Shown here: piece after piece, positions 1-7,129 of the stretch
Position numbering within the stretch: position 1 is the first letter of the stretch
How the letters are laid out: each line of letters begins with the position of its first letter
From: an uncultured Collinsella sp.
Lineage (GTDB): Bacteria; Actinomycetota; Coriobacteriia; Coriobacteriales; Coriobacteriaceae
Length of the DNA stretch: 39,995 nt
Direction of reading: 5' to 3'
Assembly (NCBI GenBank): GCA_958438955.1
Contig: CAUBTS010000008.1
Span: 1 to 39,995 of the forward strand
Program-made: the position numbers and the translations under genes
The notes under the pieces: generated by a model
Told to the model about the DNA's origin: nothing
The model's database searches: none
Seen by the model: the letters and a program-made list of their open reading frames with translations, nothing else

Positions 1-8
1 TCAACTTC

Positions 9-38
9 AAGGGCGCGACCAGAAGGTCAGCGCCCTTT
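9..38 (+). terminator. Rho-independent terminator of a gene upstream of the window
   Basis: An 8-bp perfect stem (AAGGGCGC at 9-16, GCGCCCTT at 30-37) encloses a smaller GACC/GGTC stem, and is followed by TTTCGTTTC. The plus-strand T-rich exit suggests it ends a rightward transcript whose gene lies before base 1. The gene itself is not visible. Confidence 0.65.
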
Positions 39-120
39 CGTTTCACGTCACCTTGCCTCAAATGCGACCCGCTCGCTGTCCGTCCTCTGCCTGCGGCGTT
101 GTCTTGCTCCGGATGCGGCA

Positions 121-247
121 GTTAGGGACGTTCCTTTTAATATGAGCAGGACATTGTCAAGAGGCAAAATCGGGCCTGGCCCCAACGATATGGGGTCAGG
201 CCCTCTCCCTATGTAGTCATTGGGGACGTTCTTAAACGACTACATAG
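121..247. repeat. Stacked palindromes with a repeated GGGACGTTC motif
   Basis: Two hairpins lie side by side. One pairs 172-184 with 191-203 (13 bp with a single G-U). The other pairs CTATGTAGTC at 209-218 with GACTACATAG at 238-247. The nonamer GGGACGTTC occurs at 125-133 and again inside the second hairpin loop at 223-231. From memory, such GGGACGTTC palindromes resemble REP-like repeats tied to RAYT transposases, but no RAYT gene is in the window. There is no open reading frame with a credible ribosome binding site here. Confidence 0.5.
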
Positions 248-251
248 AACA

Positions 252-313
252 AGAGTGGATGATCTCCCGGTTTGAGCCTGCATTCAAGCTCAAAGTGGGA
301 GATCATCCACTCT
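252..313. terminator. Long two-stage hairpin, probable bidirectional terminator
   Basis: AGAGTGGATGATCTCCC (252-268) pairs perfectly with 297-313. Inside it TTTGAGC (271-277) pairs with GCTCAAA (288-294). The hairpin sits 24 bp past the pdxT stop codon, and both exits are moderately T-rich, so it could end pdxST on the minus strand. A 17-bp perfect outer stem is unusually long for a plain terminator, so it may be a repeat unit doing that job. Confidence 0.55.
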
Positions 314-337
314 CGTTTCGTTTGTTGATTTCGATGC

Positions 338-925
338 CTACATTTGTAGGAACAGTTCGTGGAGGCGGGCGTCGTCGTCGAGCTCGGGGTGGAAGGTGAC
401 GCCGAGCTGGCTGCCTTGGCGGGCGGCGACGATGCGACCGTCGACTTGGGCTAGGGCCTTGGCATTGCCGTGCACTTCGACGATGCGGGGCGCGCGGATA
501 AACGTCAGTGGCACTTCACCGTCGATGCCGGACACCTGGCCCTTGGTGCGAAAACTGCCGAGCTGCCTGCCGTAGGCATTGCGCTCGACAAGTACATCCA
601 TGGTTGCCAAACGCGGCGTGCCCTTATCGTCATGGGCGGCAAGATCGTGAGCCAGCAGAATCAGACCGGCGCAGGTGCCCAGGACGGGCATACCTTCAGC
701 GATACGGGCACGAAGCTCCTCGAGCATGCCCAACTCATCAAGCAGCTTCCCTTGAACGGTAGACTCGCCGCCGGGAAGTACCAGACGGTCAAAATCTTGC
801 TTCAAATCAGCCGCCTGCCTCAGCTCAATACAACGTGCGCCCAGCTCGGCTAGTCTTGCCTCGTGCTCGGCAAAAGCGCCTTGGACCGCCAGCACGGCGA
901 CCGTCTGGTCTGCATAATCGCTCAT
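338..925 (-). CDS. pdxT: Pyridoxal 5'-phosphate synthase glutaminase subunit PdxT
   Basis: Class I glutaminase that hydrolyses glutamine and channels ammonia to PdxS for PLP synthesis. At 195 residues it is full length for the family. The nucleophile is Cys85 in GTCAGL, and the His179-Glu181 pair lies in the HPEL motif near the C-terminus. The GGEST motif that forms part of the active-site pocket is at residues 52-56. The ATG at 925 is preceded by GAAAGGAT, and the gene starts 20 bp after the pdxS stop, so the two are almost certainly one transcript. The C-terminal end lies 24 bp from a long hairpin (252-313) that may be its terminator. Confidence 0.97.
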   Translation of the reverse strand: MSDYADQTVAVLAVQGAFAEHEARLAELGARCIELRQAADLKQDFDRLVLPGGESTVQGKLLDELGMLEELRARIAEGMPVLGTCAGLILLAHDLAAHDDKGTPRLATMDVLVERNAYGRQLGSFRTKGQVSGIDGEVPLTFIRAPRIVEVHGNAKALAQVDGRIVAARQGSQLGVTFHPELDDDARLHELFLQM

Positions 926-945
926 GTGCGATCCTTTCTGCTGGA

Positions 946-1836
946 CTAGCGCCCACGCTCTTCCATGATAATCTCGATCTCGTCGGCGTTGATGCCCACC
1001 ATGGCCTCGCCCAGGTCCTCCGAAAGCTCGGCGATGAGCTTGGCATCGGTGAAGTTTGCCACGGCCTTGACGATGGCGGCGGCGCGCTTGGCGGGGTCGC
1101 CGCTCTTAAAGATGCCCGAGCCGACAAAGACGCCCTCGGCACCCAGCTGCATCATCAGCGCGGCGTCGGCGGGGGTCGCTACGCCGCCGGCGGCAAAGTT
1201 CACGACGGGAAGCTTACCCGTGGCATGGACCTCGCGCACCAGCTCGACCGGAACCTGCAGTTGCTTGGCTGCCTCAAAGAGCTCGTCATCGCGAAGGGCA
1301 ACAACGTCGCGGATCTGCTTTTGGATCTTGCGCATGTGGCGTACGGCCTGGACGACGTCGCCCGTACCCGGCTCGCCCTTGGTGCGGATCATCGTGGCGC
1401 CCTCGGCAACACGGCGCAGCGCCTCGCCCAGATCGCGGGCGCCGCAGACAAACGGCACGTCAAACTGGGTCTTGTCGATGTGATAGACGTCATCGGCGGG
1501 GGAGAGAACCTCGGACTCGTCGATGTAATCGATCTCGATGGCCTGCAGGACCTGCGCCTCGACAATGTGGCCGATGCGGCACTTGGCCATAACAGGGATG
1601 GAGACGGCCTCTTGGATGCCCTTGATCATCTTGGGGTCGCTCATGCGCGAGACGCCGCCTGCGGCACGGATGTCGGCCGGGATGCGCTCGAGAGCCATGA
1701 CGGCGCAGGCGCCTGCTTCTTCGGCGATGCGCGCCTGCTCGGGTGTGGTGACGTCCATGATGACGCCGCCCTTGAGCATCTGCGCGAGCTCGCGATTGAG
1801 TTTGACACGATCGGCCTTGCTGGTCTGTTCTGCCAT
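946..1836 (-). CDS. pdxS: Pyridoxal 5'-phosphate synthase lyase subunit PdxS
   Basis: Builds PLP from ribose 5-phosphate, glyceraldehyde 3-phosphate and ammonia in the DXP-independent pathway, working as a PdxS12-PdxT12 complex in the cytoplasm. The catalytic residues of the family are present at a constant offset of four from B. subtilis: Asp28, Lys85 (in PVMAK) and Lys153 (in RTKGEPGTGD, which includes the phosphate-binding loop). The start at 1836 was chosen over upstream in-frame ATGs because GGGAGC sits 5-10 bp before it and the homologues begin at about this residue. The product is 296 residues, the normal length. It is first in the pdxST operon and divergent from a MocR regulator. Confidence 0.97.
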   Translation of the reverse strand: MAEQTSKADRVKLNRELAQMLKGGVIMDVTTPEQARIAEEAGACAVMALERIPADIRAAGGVSRMSDPKMIKGIQEAVSIPVMAKCRIGHIVEAQVLQAIEIDYIDESEVLSPADDVYHIDKTQFDVPFVCGARDLGEALRRVAEGATMIRTKGEPGTGDVVQAVRHMRKIQKQIRDVVALRDDELFEAAKQLQVPVELVREVHATGKLPVVNFAAGGVATPADAALMMQLGAEGVFVGSGIFKSGDPAKRAAAIVKAVANFTDAKLIAELSEDLGEAMVGINADEIEIIMEERGR

Positions 1837-1981
1837 GGTTGCTCCCTTGGTTGGCATGTGCATTGCTTGACGGAACATCCTATCGGGGAGCTGGGTATGG
1901 CAAAATACTCAGTTTTCGAGATAATAATAAGGTCAGCCTAATACCAGATTGAACAGCTCGATAAGGTCAGGTGGCAAACTC
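1837..1981. promoter_or_regulatory. pdxS / MocR divergent control region with direct repeats
   Basis: This 145-bp gap between divergent genes contains a perfect 10-bp direct repeat, ATAAGGTCAG, at 1927-1936 and 1961-1970, with starts 34 bp apart (about three helical turns). MocR-type PdxR proteins are known to bind spaced direct repeats in exactly this arrangement to control pdxST, so these are the likely operator half-sites. The second copy overlaps the regulator's own ribosome binding site, which would fit autoregulation. No convincing paired -35/-10 could be assigned by eye. Confidence 0.5.
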
Positions 1982-3421
1982 ATGCTTGACTACAATTTGG
2001 AAAAACGTGGTGAGGCATCGCTTTATGAGTATGTTTACCAGCAAATTCGAGATGATATTGTTGCTGGACGTATTGCGGCGGGGGAGCATCTTCCGTCTAA
2101 GCGCGCCTTTGCCAGTCATCTGGGAATCAGTGTCATTACCATCGAGAATGCATATAGCCAGTTACTCGCTGAGGGCTATATTTGCTCAATGCCACGTCGT
2201 GGCTACTACGCTTGCGAGCTTCCGGATGCACCGGTTTTGGCTTCGGCTGCGGAGGGCATCGACCGAGATGCCGTCTCTGTGGGCCCCAGCGAGCATGATG
2301 TCCGCGGGCGGGTCGAGCGATTCGATGCACTTTCTCCTTCCACTTTGGAGGCGGCGCGGCTTTGGCAAAGCGCGCTACGGGCGACGCTGGCATCCGAAGA
2401 TGAGCGCGAAATCTTTTCGCCCGCACCGGCGCAGGGCACCGCTCGGCTACGATGCGCTATCGCTCATCATCTGCGTGGGACAAGGGGCATGAATGTCGAC
2501 CCCAACAACATCGTTATCGGTGCGGGCGCCCAGCTGCTCGATACCATGTTGGTTCAGTTGCTTGGAGCCGACAAGGTGTATGCCGTTGAGGATCCGGGCT
2601 ATTTGCGTCTGACGCGCATCTATCAGGCTATGGGCTGCAAAGTTCGACATATCCCGTTGGATGATGAGGGCGTGGACTTGAGCACTCTGCAGAAAAGCGG
2701 GACCGATGTCCTTCACCTGATGCCGTCCCATCAGTATCCGACCGGTCTTGTGACGAGCATTGCGCGTCGCTATGCGCTTCTGAGCTGGGCCGCTGAGCGA
2801 CCAGGTCGGTATCTCATCGAAGATGACTTTGATTGTGAGTTTCGCCTTGCCGGAAAGCCGATTCCCGCGCTCGCGTCGATTGATGCCGCCCAGTCGGTTA
2901 TCTACACCAACACGTTTTCGAAGAGCCTTTCATCGGCGTTGCGTCTAGCGTACATGGTGCTGCCCGATGAGCTGATGGAGCGGTTTAGGTGCAACCTTGG
3001 TTTCTATGCCTCGTCGGTTAGCTCCATAGATCAAGTTGCATTGGCTCGCTTGCTGGAATCGGGTGATTACGAGCGTCATGTGAACCGCGTGCGCGTTCGT
3101 GCCCGCGAGGCGCGTGATGGCCTAGTGGCGCTTGTACGGAAGGCATTTCCGGCAGGGGAAGTCTCGATCGAGCATGCAGACGCGGGCCTTTACTGTATCG
3201 TGGTTGCGGAGCGTAGAACGGGCGGAAGCACTTTTGCACGGGCCCTCACGCGCTCGAGTATCCCGTTTATCGATATCAGTGACTGTTATTGGTGTGCCGA
3301 TGGCGCATCTGTCCCTGAAAACTCAAGTCAAATTCTTGTTCAGTATGATGATCTGAGTCCAAAAGTGCTTAATACCTTGGAATTGCAGCTAATGGGGGCG
3401 CTCTGCAATCTAAGTGAGTAG
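1982..3421 (+). CDS. pdxR: MocR/PdxR-family transcriptional regulator (wHTH plus aminotransferase fold)
   Basis: A GntR-type winged helix (about residues 5-70) is fused to a type I aminotransferase-like domain that senses PLP. The PLP-binding lysine is Lys314 in TNTFSKSLSSA, and the upstream EDPGY and HQYPTG motifs are typical of MocR proteins. The start at 1982 follows AGGTGG; an earlier in-frame start at 1949 would add 11 residues without a better site. Divergence from pdxST makes PdxR, a PLP-responsive controller of PLP synthesis, the best reading. The last codons (Leu-Ser-Glu-stop) lie inside the left end of a 119-bp repeat, so the native C-terminus may have been replaced. Confidence 0.88.
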   Translation: MLDYNLEKRGEASLYEYVYQQIRDDIVAGRIAAGEHLPSKRAFASHLGISVITIENAYSQLLAEGYICSMPRRGYYACELPDAPVLASAAEGIDRDAVSVGPSEHDVRGRVERFDALSPSTLEAARLWQSALRATLASEDEREIFSPAPAQGTARLRCAIAHHLRGTRGMNVDPNNIVIGAGAQLLDTMLVQLLGADKVYAVEDPGYLRLTRIYQAMGCKVRHIPLDDEGVDLSTLQKSGTDVLHLMPSHQYPTGLVTSIARRYALLSWAAERPGRYLIEDDFDCEFRLAGKPIPALASIDAAQSVIYTNTFSKSLSSALRLAYMVLPDELMERFRCNLGFYASSVSSIDQVALARLLESGDYERHVNRVRVRAREARDGLVALVRKAFPAGEVSIEHADAGLYCIVVAERRTGGSTFARALTRSSIPFIDISDCYWCADGASVPENSSQILVQYDDLSPKVLNTLELQLMGALCNLSE

Positions 3422-3530
3422 ACTTTTAGCACTTTGGCGACCAGGCAGTTTTGTAACAAGCTATCTACCTGCGGTTTTGAAAAGCAGGATGACCGGCCTG
3501 CTCGGGATGTTCAAAAAAGTCTACTCACTT
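3412..3530. repeat. 119-bp palindromic repeat, copy 1
   Basis: The ends are 16-bp perfect inverted repeats, AAGTGAGTAGACTTTT at 3412-3427 and its complement at 3515-3530. The central heptamer CCTGCGG sits at the exact midpoint (3468-3474). Copies 2 (4831-4949) and 3 (14867-14985) have the same length and align without gaps; copies 1 and 2 match at roughly 100 of 119 positions by hand count. No target-site duplication is evident. The left end overlaps the stop codon of the MocR gene. Confidence 0.9.
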
Positions 3531-3563
3531 GCCGCGCAAAGCTTCTACATGAGAAAAAATGGG

Positions 3564-3629
3564 GTTTTCAACAGGGTTTCGTCCAGCTCTCGGCAAGCTT
3601 TTGGCCAGTTGGGGAGGGCTGTTGAAAAC
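3564..3629. repeat. 66-bp unit with 11-bp perfect terminal inverted repeats
   Basis: GTTTTCAACAG (3564-3574) pairs with CTGTTGAAAAC (3619-3629). It lies between repeat copy 1 and the nuclease-like gene. No reading frame or consensus promoter is convincing in 3531-3712. It could be a second small repeat or part of the 5' control region of the nuclease-like gene. Confidence 0.45.
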
Positions 3630-3712
3630 TTGGCAGTCCGTTCGGCGCCATTTTTGCTGCGTTCGCGCCAATGCGTGACTGATTGGGTTGAAATTCGTGT
3701 TTTCCTGTGCCT

Positions 3713-4840
3713 ATGAAGGATCTACTTTGTGACATATCAGCTTTTAGGTACTGGCGTTTGCCTCCTCAAGTCCGCGCTTTGTGTCCGCCGCTTCCACGAC
3801 CGGAAGAAGACCGGCAGCGATATGATCTCGCCCGCAACCCGACGGCTGCGGTCGCGCTCGGTTTTCCGTTGTATACATTGGTTCGGACGAGAAACAAACG
3901 GACTTGTCCTGCCAGCATTAGGCAGCGGCTGTTTCTTGGTGAGCTCCCCAGGGAATCCGTGCTGGAAACGGAGCATGGGTTTTTGGTTACGTCTCCTCTA
4001 CTGACGACATTCATCATGTCGCGGCATCTGACGGATCTTCAGCTTCTTTTGGTATTGGCGGAGATGTGTGGCTTGTTTGCGGTGTGTGCCCTGCCGGCGG
4101 CACTTGAGGCGGAGCTTTCGCGTGCAATTGATTCGGGCGCGATTTCGACAACGGTCGGTTGGGTGCGCTGCCCGTCCGAGGACGGCATCGCCTCAAATTT
4201 ATGGCGTCGAGACGCTTTGGTTTTGGGCGGAGACCTTGACCGTTTTTGTTCAGATGTTTGCGGGATGCGTTGCGGCAATAGATTTATGGCGGTATCGCAA
4301 CTCGTTCCATTGGGTGCCGCGTCGCCTTTTGAGGTCGAGGCGTATTTGTTGCTTGGACTGCCGCGAGCCCTGGGAGGCGAAGGTTTTTGCGGCATAGAGC
4401 TTAATGTTGAAGTGATGCTAAGCACAAGTGCTCGAGCGATTGTGGAAAAGTCCCGTGTATATATCGACCTACTTCTTTCTTCGCCGGACGGCAGGCGACA
4501 GGTGGCCATTGAATGTCAGGGAAAGGCCTCGCACGGACGCGCAGGGGATGGCTTGCGTGACGCTGACCGCATGACGGCCCTTCAGGCCATGGGCTACGAT
4601 GTACTTCTCCTGACACACAGACAGATATCCGATGAGGATAGATTCCGCGCGATCGTTAAGGCCATATGCAGGATGCTCGATGCTGAATATCGTGATAAAA
4701 GCTCGGATGAGCAAAGGGCTGAGACATTACTCCGGTCTGAACTATTCGTTGACTGGACAAAATTGGGAGTAATTGACGGAAAGATGCCCGTTAGACACAA
4801 AACGGCTCAATCGTGGACGGCTGCGGTTCTAAGTGAGTAG
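3713..4840 (+). CDS. Lineage-specific protein with AbiEi/DUF559-like PD-(D/E)XK C-terminal domain
   Basis: The 375-residue protein has an N-terminal half beginning MKDLLCDISAFRYWR, which I cannot assign. The C-terminal third resembles the VSR/DUF559 nuclease fold of actinobacterial AbiEi-like proteins: SPFEVEAYLLLGLP, then YIDLLL, then AIECQGKASHG, then a basic helix and GYDVLLLTHRQISD. The catalytic-type residues would be the Asp of YID and the Glu of IECQ, with Gln where a Lys or Asp is more usual. ATG 3713 was preferred; GTG 3707 is possible and neither has a strong ribosome site. Base composition looks lower in GC than the neighbours. The gene is bracketed by repeat copies 1 and 2, and copy 2 supplies its last three codons and stop. 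A DNA-acting role is inference. Confidence 0.6.
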   Translation: MKDLLCDISAFRYWRLPPQVRALCPPLPRPEEDRQRYDLARNPTAAVALGFPLYTLVRTRNKRTCPASIRQRLFLGELPRESVLETEHGFLVTSPLLTTFIMSRHLTDLQLLLVLAEMCGLFAVCALPAALEAELSRAIDSGAISTTVGWVRCPSEDGIASNLWRRDALVLGGDLDRFCSDVCGMRCGNRFMAVSQLVPLGAASPFEVEAYLLLGLPRALGGEGFCGIELNVEVMLSTSARAIVEKSRVYIDLLLSSPDGRRQVAIECQGKASHGRAGDGLRDADRMTALQAMGYDVLLLTHRQISDEDRFRAIVKAICRMLDAEYRDKSSDEQRAETLLRSELFVDWTKLGVIDGKMPVRHKTAQSWTAAVLSE

Positions 4841-4949
4841 ACTTTTGGCACTTTGGCGACCAGGCCGTTTTGCAACAAGTCATTTACCTGCGGCTTTATA
4901 AAGCAATATGGGTGGTGTGCTCGGCAAGTTCCAAAAAGTCTACTCACTT
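4831..4949. repeat. 119-bp palindromic repeat, copy 2
   Basis: Same 16-bp terminal inverted repeats as copy 1 (4831-4846 and 4934-4949), extended to 18 bp by flanking CT and AG. CCTGCGG lies at the midpoint. Inside the perfect ends the arms remain loosely complementary, so the whole unit could fold as one large hairpin. It overlaps the stop codon of the nuclease-like gene, in the same reading phase as copy 1 overlaps the MocR gene. Confidence 0.9.
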
Positions 4950-5020
4950 AGTTTTTGACGAGAAGCCGATGCCGAAGGCGGTCCTATTTCAGGGCGTTAA
5001 CAAGTTCGTGAGGCACGAAA

Positions 5021-5049
5021 AAGGCCCGAACCAATACGGTCCGGGCCTC
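5021..5049 (-). terminator. Terminator of the rubrerythrin gene
   Basis: On the minus strand, the stem AGGCCCG (5042-5048 read leftward) pairs with CGGGCCT, with an inner ACC/GGT stem, followed by a run of five T. It lies about 35 bp past the rubrerythrin stop codon. Confidence 0.8.
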
Positions 5050-5082
5050 ATCGAGCTTGAGGTTATGTCTCAGGCGGTTGGC

Positions 5083-5643
5083 TTAGCCAAAGTAGCGCTT
5101 GAGCAGGCCGGCGAAAGCCTTGCCGTGGCGGGCCTCGTCGCGAGCCATCTCGTGCACGGTGTCGTGGATGGCATCGAGGCCGGCGGCCTTGGCACGCTTG
5201 GCAAGATCGGTCTTGCCGGCGGTGGCGCCGTTCTCGGCCTCAACGCGCATCTCGAGGTTCTTCTTGGTGGAGTCGGTCACGACCTCGCCCAGGAGCTCGG
5301 CGAACTTGGCGGCATGCTCGGCCTCCTCGTGGGCAGCCTTCTCCCAGTACAGGCCGATCTCGGGATAGCCCTCGCGATGAGCGACGCGCGCCATGGCCAG
5401 GTACATACCGACCTCGGAGCACTCGCCCTCAAAGTTGGCGCGCAGGTCGGCAACGATGTCCTCGGAGACGCCCTCCATCTTGGCGACGCCCACGACGTGC
5501 TCGGCAGCCCACTCGAGCTGACCCTCCTCCTGCTTCAGGAAGCGAGAACCGGGAACGCCGCACTGGGGGCACTTGAAGTCCTCGGGCAGCTGGTCGCCGT
5601 CGAACTCTTCCACATAACCGCAAACGGGGCAAACAAACTTCAT
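5083..5643 (-). CDS. rbr: Reverse rubrerythrin (N-terminal rubredoxin domain)
   Basis: Non-haem diiron peroxidase that reduces hydrogen peroxide, and possibly oxygen, in anaerobes. In this reverse form the rubredoxin-type FeS4 site comes first (Cys5, Cys8, Cys25, Cys28) and the four-helix ferritin-like diiron domain follows, with Glu-rich metal motifs such as EEAEHAAK and ARDEARHGK. The product is 186 residues, normal for the reverse type. The start at 5643 is set by AAAGGA just upstream and by the rubredoxin domain beginning MKFVCPVCG; a longer in-frame extension overlaps the promoter. It is a single-gene unit with its own promoter and terminator, divergent from an alcohol dehydrogenase operon. 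Confidence 0.94.
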   Translation of the reverse strand: MKFVCPVCGYVEEFDGDQLPEDFKCPQCGVPGSRFLKQEEGQLEWAAEHVVGVAKMEGVSEDIVADLRANFEGECSEVGMYLAMARVAHREGYPEIGLYWEKAAHEEAEHAAKFAELLGEVVTDSTKKNLEMRVEAENGATAGKTDLAKRAKAAGLDAIHDTVHEMARDEARHGKAFAGLLKRYFG

Positions 5644-5727
5644 GATTCGATCCTTTCGATCGATGGCGATTGTGCGCTCGTCCGGTCCCGTAAGGGCCCT
5701 CTCCGGACGTGCGTCTTGACGAGTTCT

Positions 5728-5755
5728 ATTATCCATAAATGCAACCAAATGTGAA
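5728..5755 (-). promoter_or_regulatory. Sigma70-like promoter of the rubrerythrin gene
   Basis: Reading the minus strand: TTCACA (-35, 5755 to 5750), a 16-bp spacer, then GATAAT (-10, 5733 to 5728). Each box differs from consensus at one position. Transcription would start near 5721, giving a leader of about 75 nt before the ATG at 5643. Confidence 0.6.
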
Positions 5756-5802
5756 GCCTATTAGGAATGATTTTTAATAAAACAATTTTGAGATATGAAG
5801 AT

Positions 5803-5880
5803 GTTGATTGATTAACGATTGGCAGGCCGTCTTTGACCGCCGCTGAGTACAATCGGGCGAGCAAATGTTGACCTATCAAC
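5803..5880. promoter_or_regulatory. Pair of similar palindromes upstream of the alcohol dehydrogenase gene
   Basis: GTTGATTGATTAAC (5803-5816) and GTTGACCTATCAAC (5867-5880) share the form GTTGAnnnATnAAC and start 64 bp apart. The second ends 19 bp before the ADH start, next to its ribosome binding site. They look like paired operator sites for a dimeric regulator; none is encoded next door. A TACAAT hexamer between them (5849-5854) could be a -10 box but has no good -35. Confidence 0.4.
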
Positions 5881-5899
5881 AAATGAAGGAGTTTCCTTT

Positions 5900-7120
5900 A
5901 TGCATCTAGCCCGTCGTGCCTGGTGCCGAACATATCAGACGGTTTTTCGCATTGCATTGCCGATCCTGCCCTATACCGAGCCGCGCATTTTAGAGCATGC
6001 CGAGGATGTGCCCGCGGTGCTTCAAAAGCGCTCGATCCAGAAGGTCCTTATCGTGACGGATCCCGGCATTACCCGTCTGGGGCTCACGGCACCGCTCGAG
6101 ACGGCGCTCGCATCCAGGGGGATTGGCATTACGGTCTATGCCGAAACGCATGCGAACCCCACGGTCTCAAACGTGGAGGAAGCGGCGTCCCTGTACCGAG
6201 AGAGCGCCTGCCGGGCCATTATCGGCTTTGGCGGAGGATCAGCCATGGACTGCGCCAAGGGCGTAGGCGCACGCATTGCGCAGCCAAACAAGCCCATCAA
6301 CAAGATGCGCGGCCTGCTGCGGATTCATCGTCGCCTGCCGCTGCTCATCGCCGTCCCCACCACGGCAGGCACGGGAAGCGAGGTCACACTTGCGGCGGTA
6401 ATTACCGATGACGAGACGCACTACAAGTACCCCATTAACGACTTTGTGCTTATTCCGCGCTTTGCGGTGCACGACCCCGAGTTTACGCGCGGTCTGCCCG
6501 CCTCCATTACGGGGCAGACGGGTATGGACGCCCTGACGCATGCCGTCGAGGCCTTTATCGGGCGAAGCACCACGCCCTATACGCGCAAGATGGCACGACA
6601 GGCGGTGCAGCTCATCCACGACAATTTGCTCGAGGCCTATGAGCATGGCGACGACATGCGTGCGCGTCGCAATATGCTTTCGGCGGCGTATAAGGCGGGA
6701 GTTGCCTTTACGCGCTCCTATGTTGGATACGTTCATGCCATCGCGCACAGTCTAGGCGGCCGATACGGAATTCCGCACGGTTTGGCCAACGCGATCATCC
6801 TGCCGCACATGCTTCGCGCTTATGGTGACGCCGCCGCCCCCAAGCTTGCCGATCTTGCTCGCATGGCGGGCATTGCGCCGGCTACCGCGCAGGACAGTCT
6901 TGCGGCCGAGGCCTTTATCGATTGGGTCGACCGCATGAACGAGGCCCTGGGAATCCCCAAATATGTCTCGGGTATTCGCCGCTCCGATATTCCGCAAATG
7001 GCGGCCCATGCCGATGCCGAGGCCAATCCCCTGTACCCCGTTCCACTTTTGATGGACCGCTCGGAGCTCGAGCATATGTACGAGGTCGTCGCGGGTGGTA
7101 TGTTTGAGGACGAGAACTAG
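5900..7120 (+). CDS. Iron-containing alcohol dehydrogenase
   Basis: Group III (Fe-ADH) NAD(P)-dependent dehydrogenase interconverting alcohols and aldehydes. The cofactor motif GGGSAMDCAK is at residues 111-120 and PTTAGTGSE follows. Metal ligands of the family are visible as Asp and His in DALTHAVEAF, His in AIAHSLGG and His in GIPHG. At 406 residues it is slightly longer than the usual 380-390, with extra N-terminal residues rich in Arg. ATG 5900 is preceded by AAGGAG at good spacing. It lies 9 bp upstream of an aldehyde dehydrogenase, so the pair probably converts an aldehyde both ways; the substrate cannot be read from sequence. Confidence 0.93.
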   Translation: MHLARRAWCRTYQTVFRIALPILPYTEPRILEHAEDVPAVLQKRSIQKVLIVTDPGITRLGLTAPLETALASRGIGITVYAETHANPTVSNVEEAASLYRESACRAIIGFGGGSAMDCAKGVGARIAQPNKPINKMRGLLRIHRRLPLLIAVPTTAGTGSEVTLAAVITDDETHYKYPINDFVLIPRFAVHDPEFTRGLPASITGQTGMDALTHAVEAFIGRSTTPYTRKMARQAVQLIHDNLLEAYEHGDDMRARRNMLSAAYKAGVAFTRSYVGYVHAIAHSLGGRYGIPHGLANAIILPHMLRAYGDAAAPKLADLARMAGIAPATAQDSLAAEAFIDWVDRMNEALGIPKYVSGIRRSDIPQMAAHADAEANPLYPVPLLMDRSELEHMYEVVAGGMFEDEN

Positions 7121-7129
7121 GAGGGTGCC

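Noticed and set aside
3412..4949. Insertion sequence with the two 119-bp repeats as its ends
   Set aside because: The enclosed protein shows no transposase motif, each repeat is itself palindromic, and a third copy stands alone at 14867-14985. A composite mobile unit remains possible but is not demonstrated.
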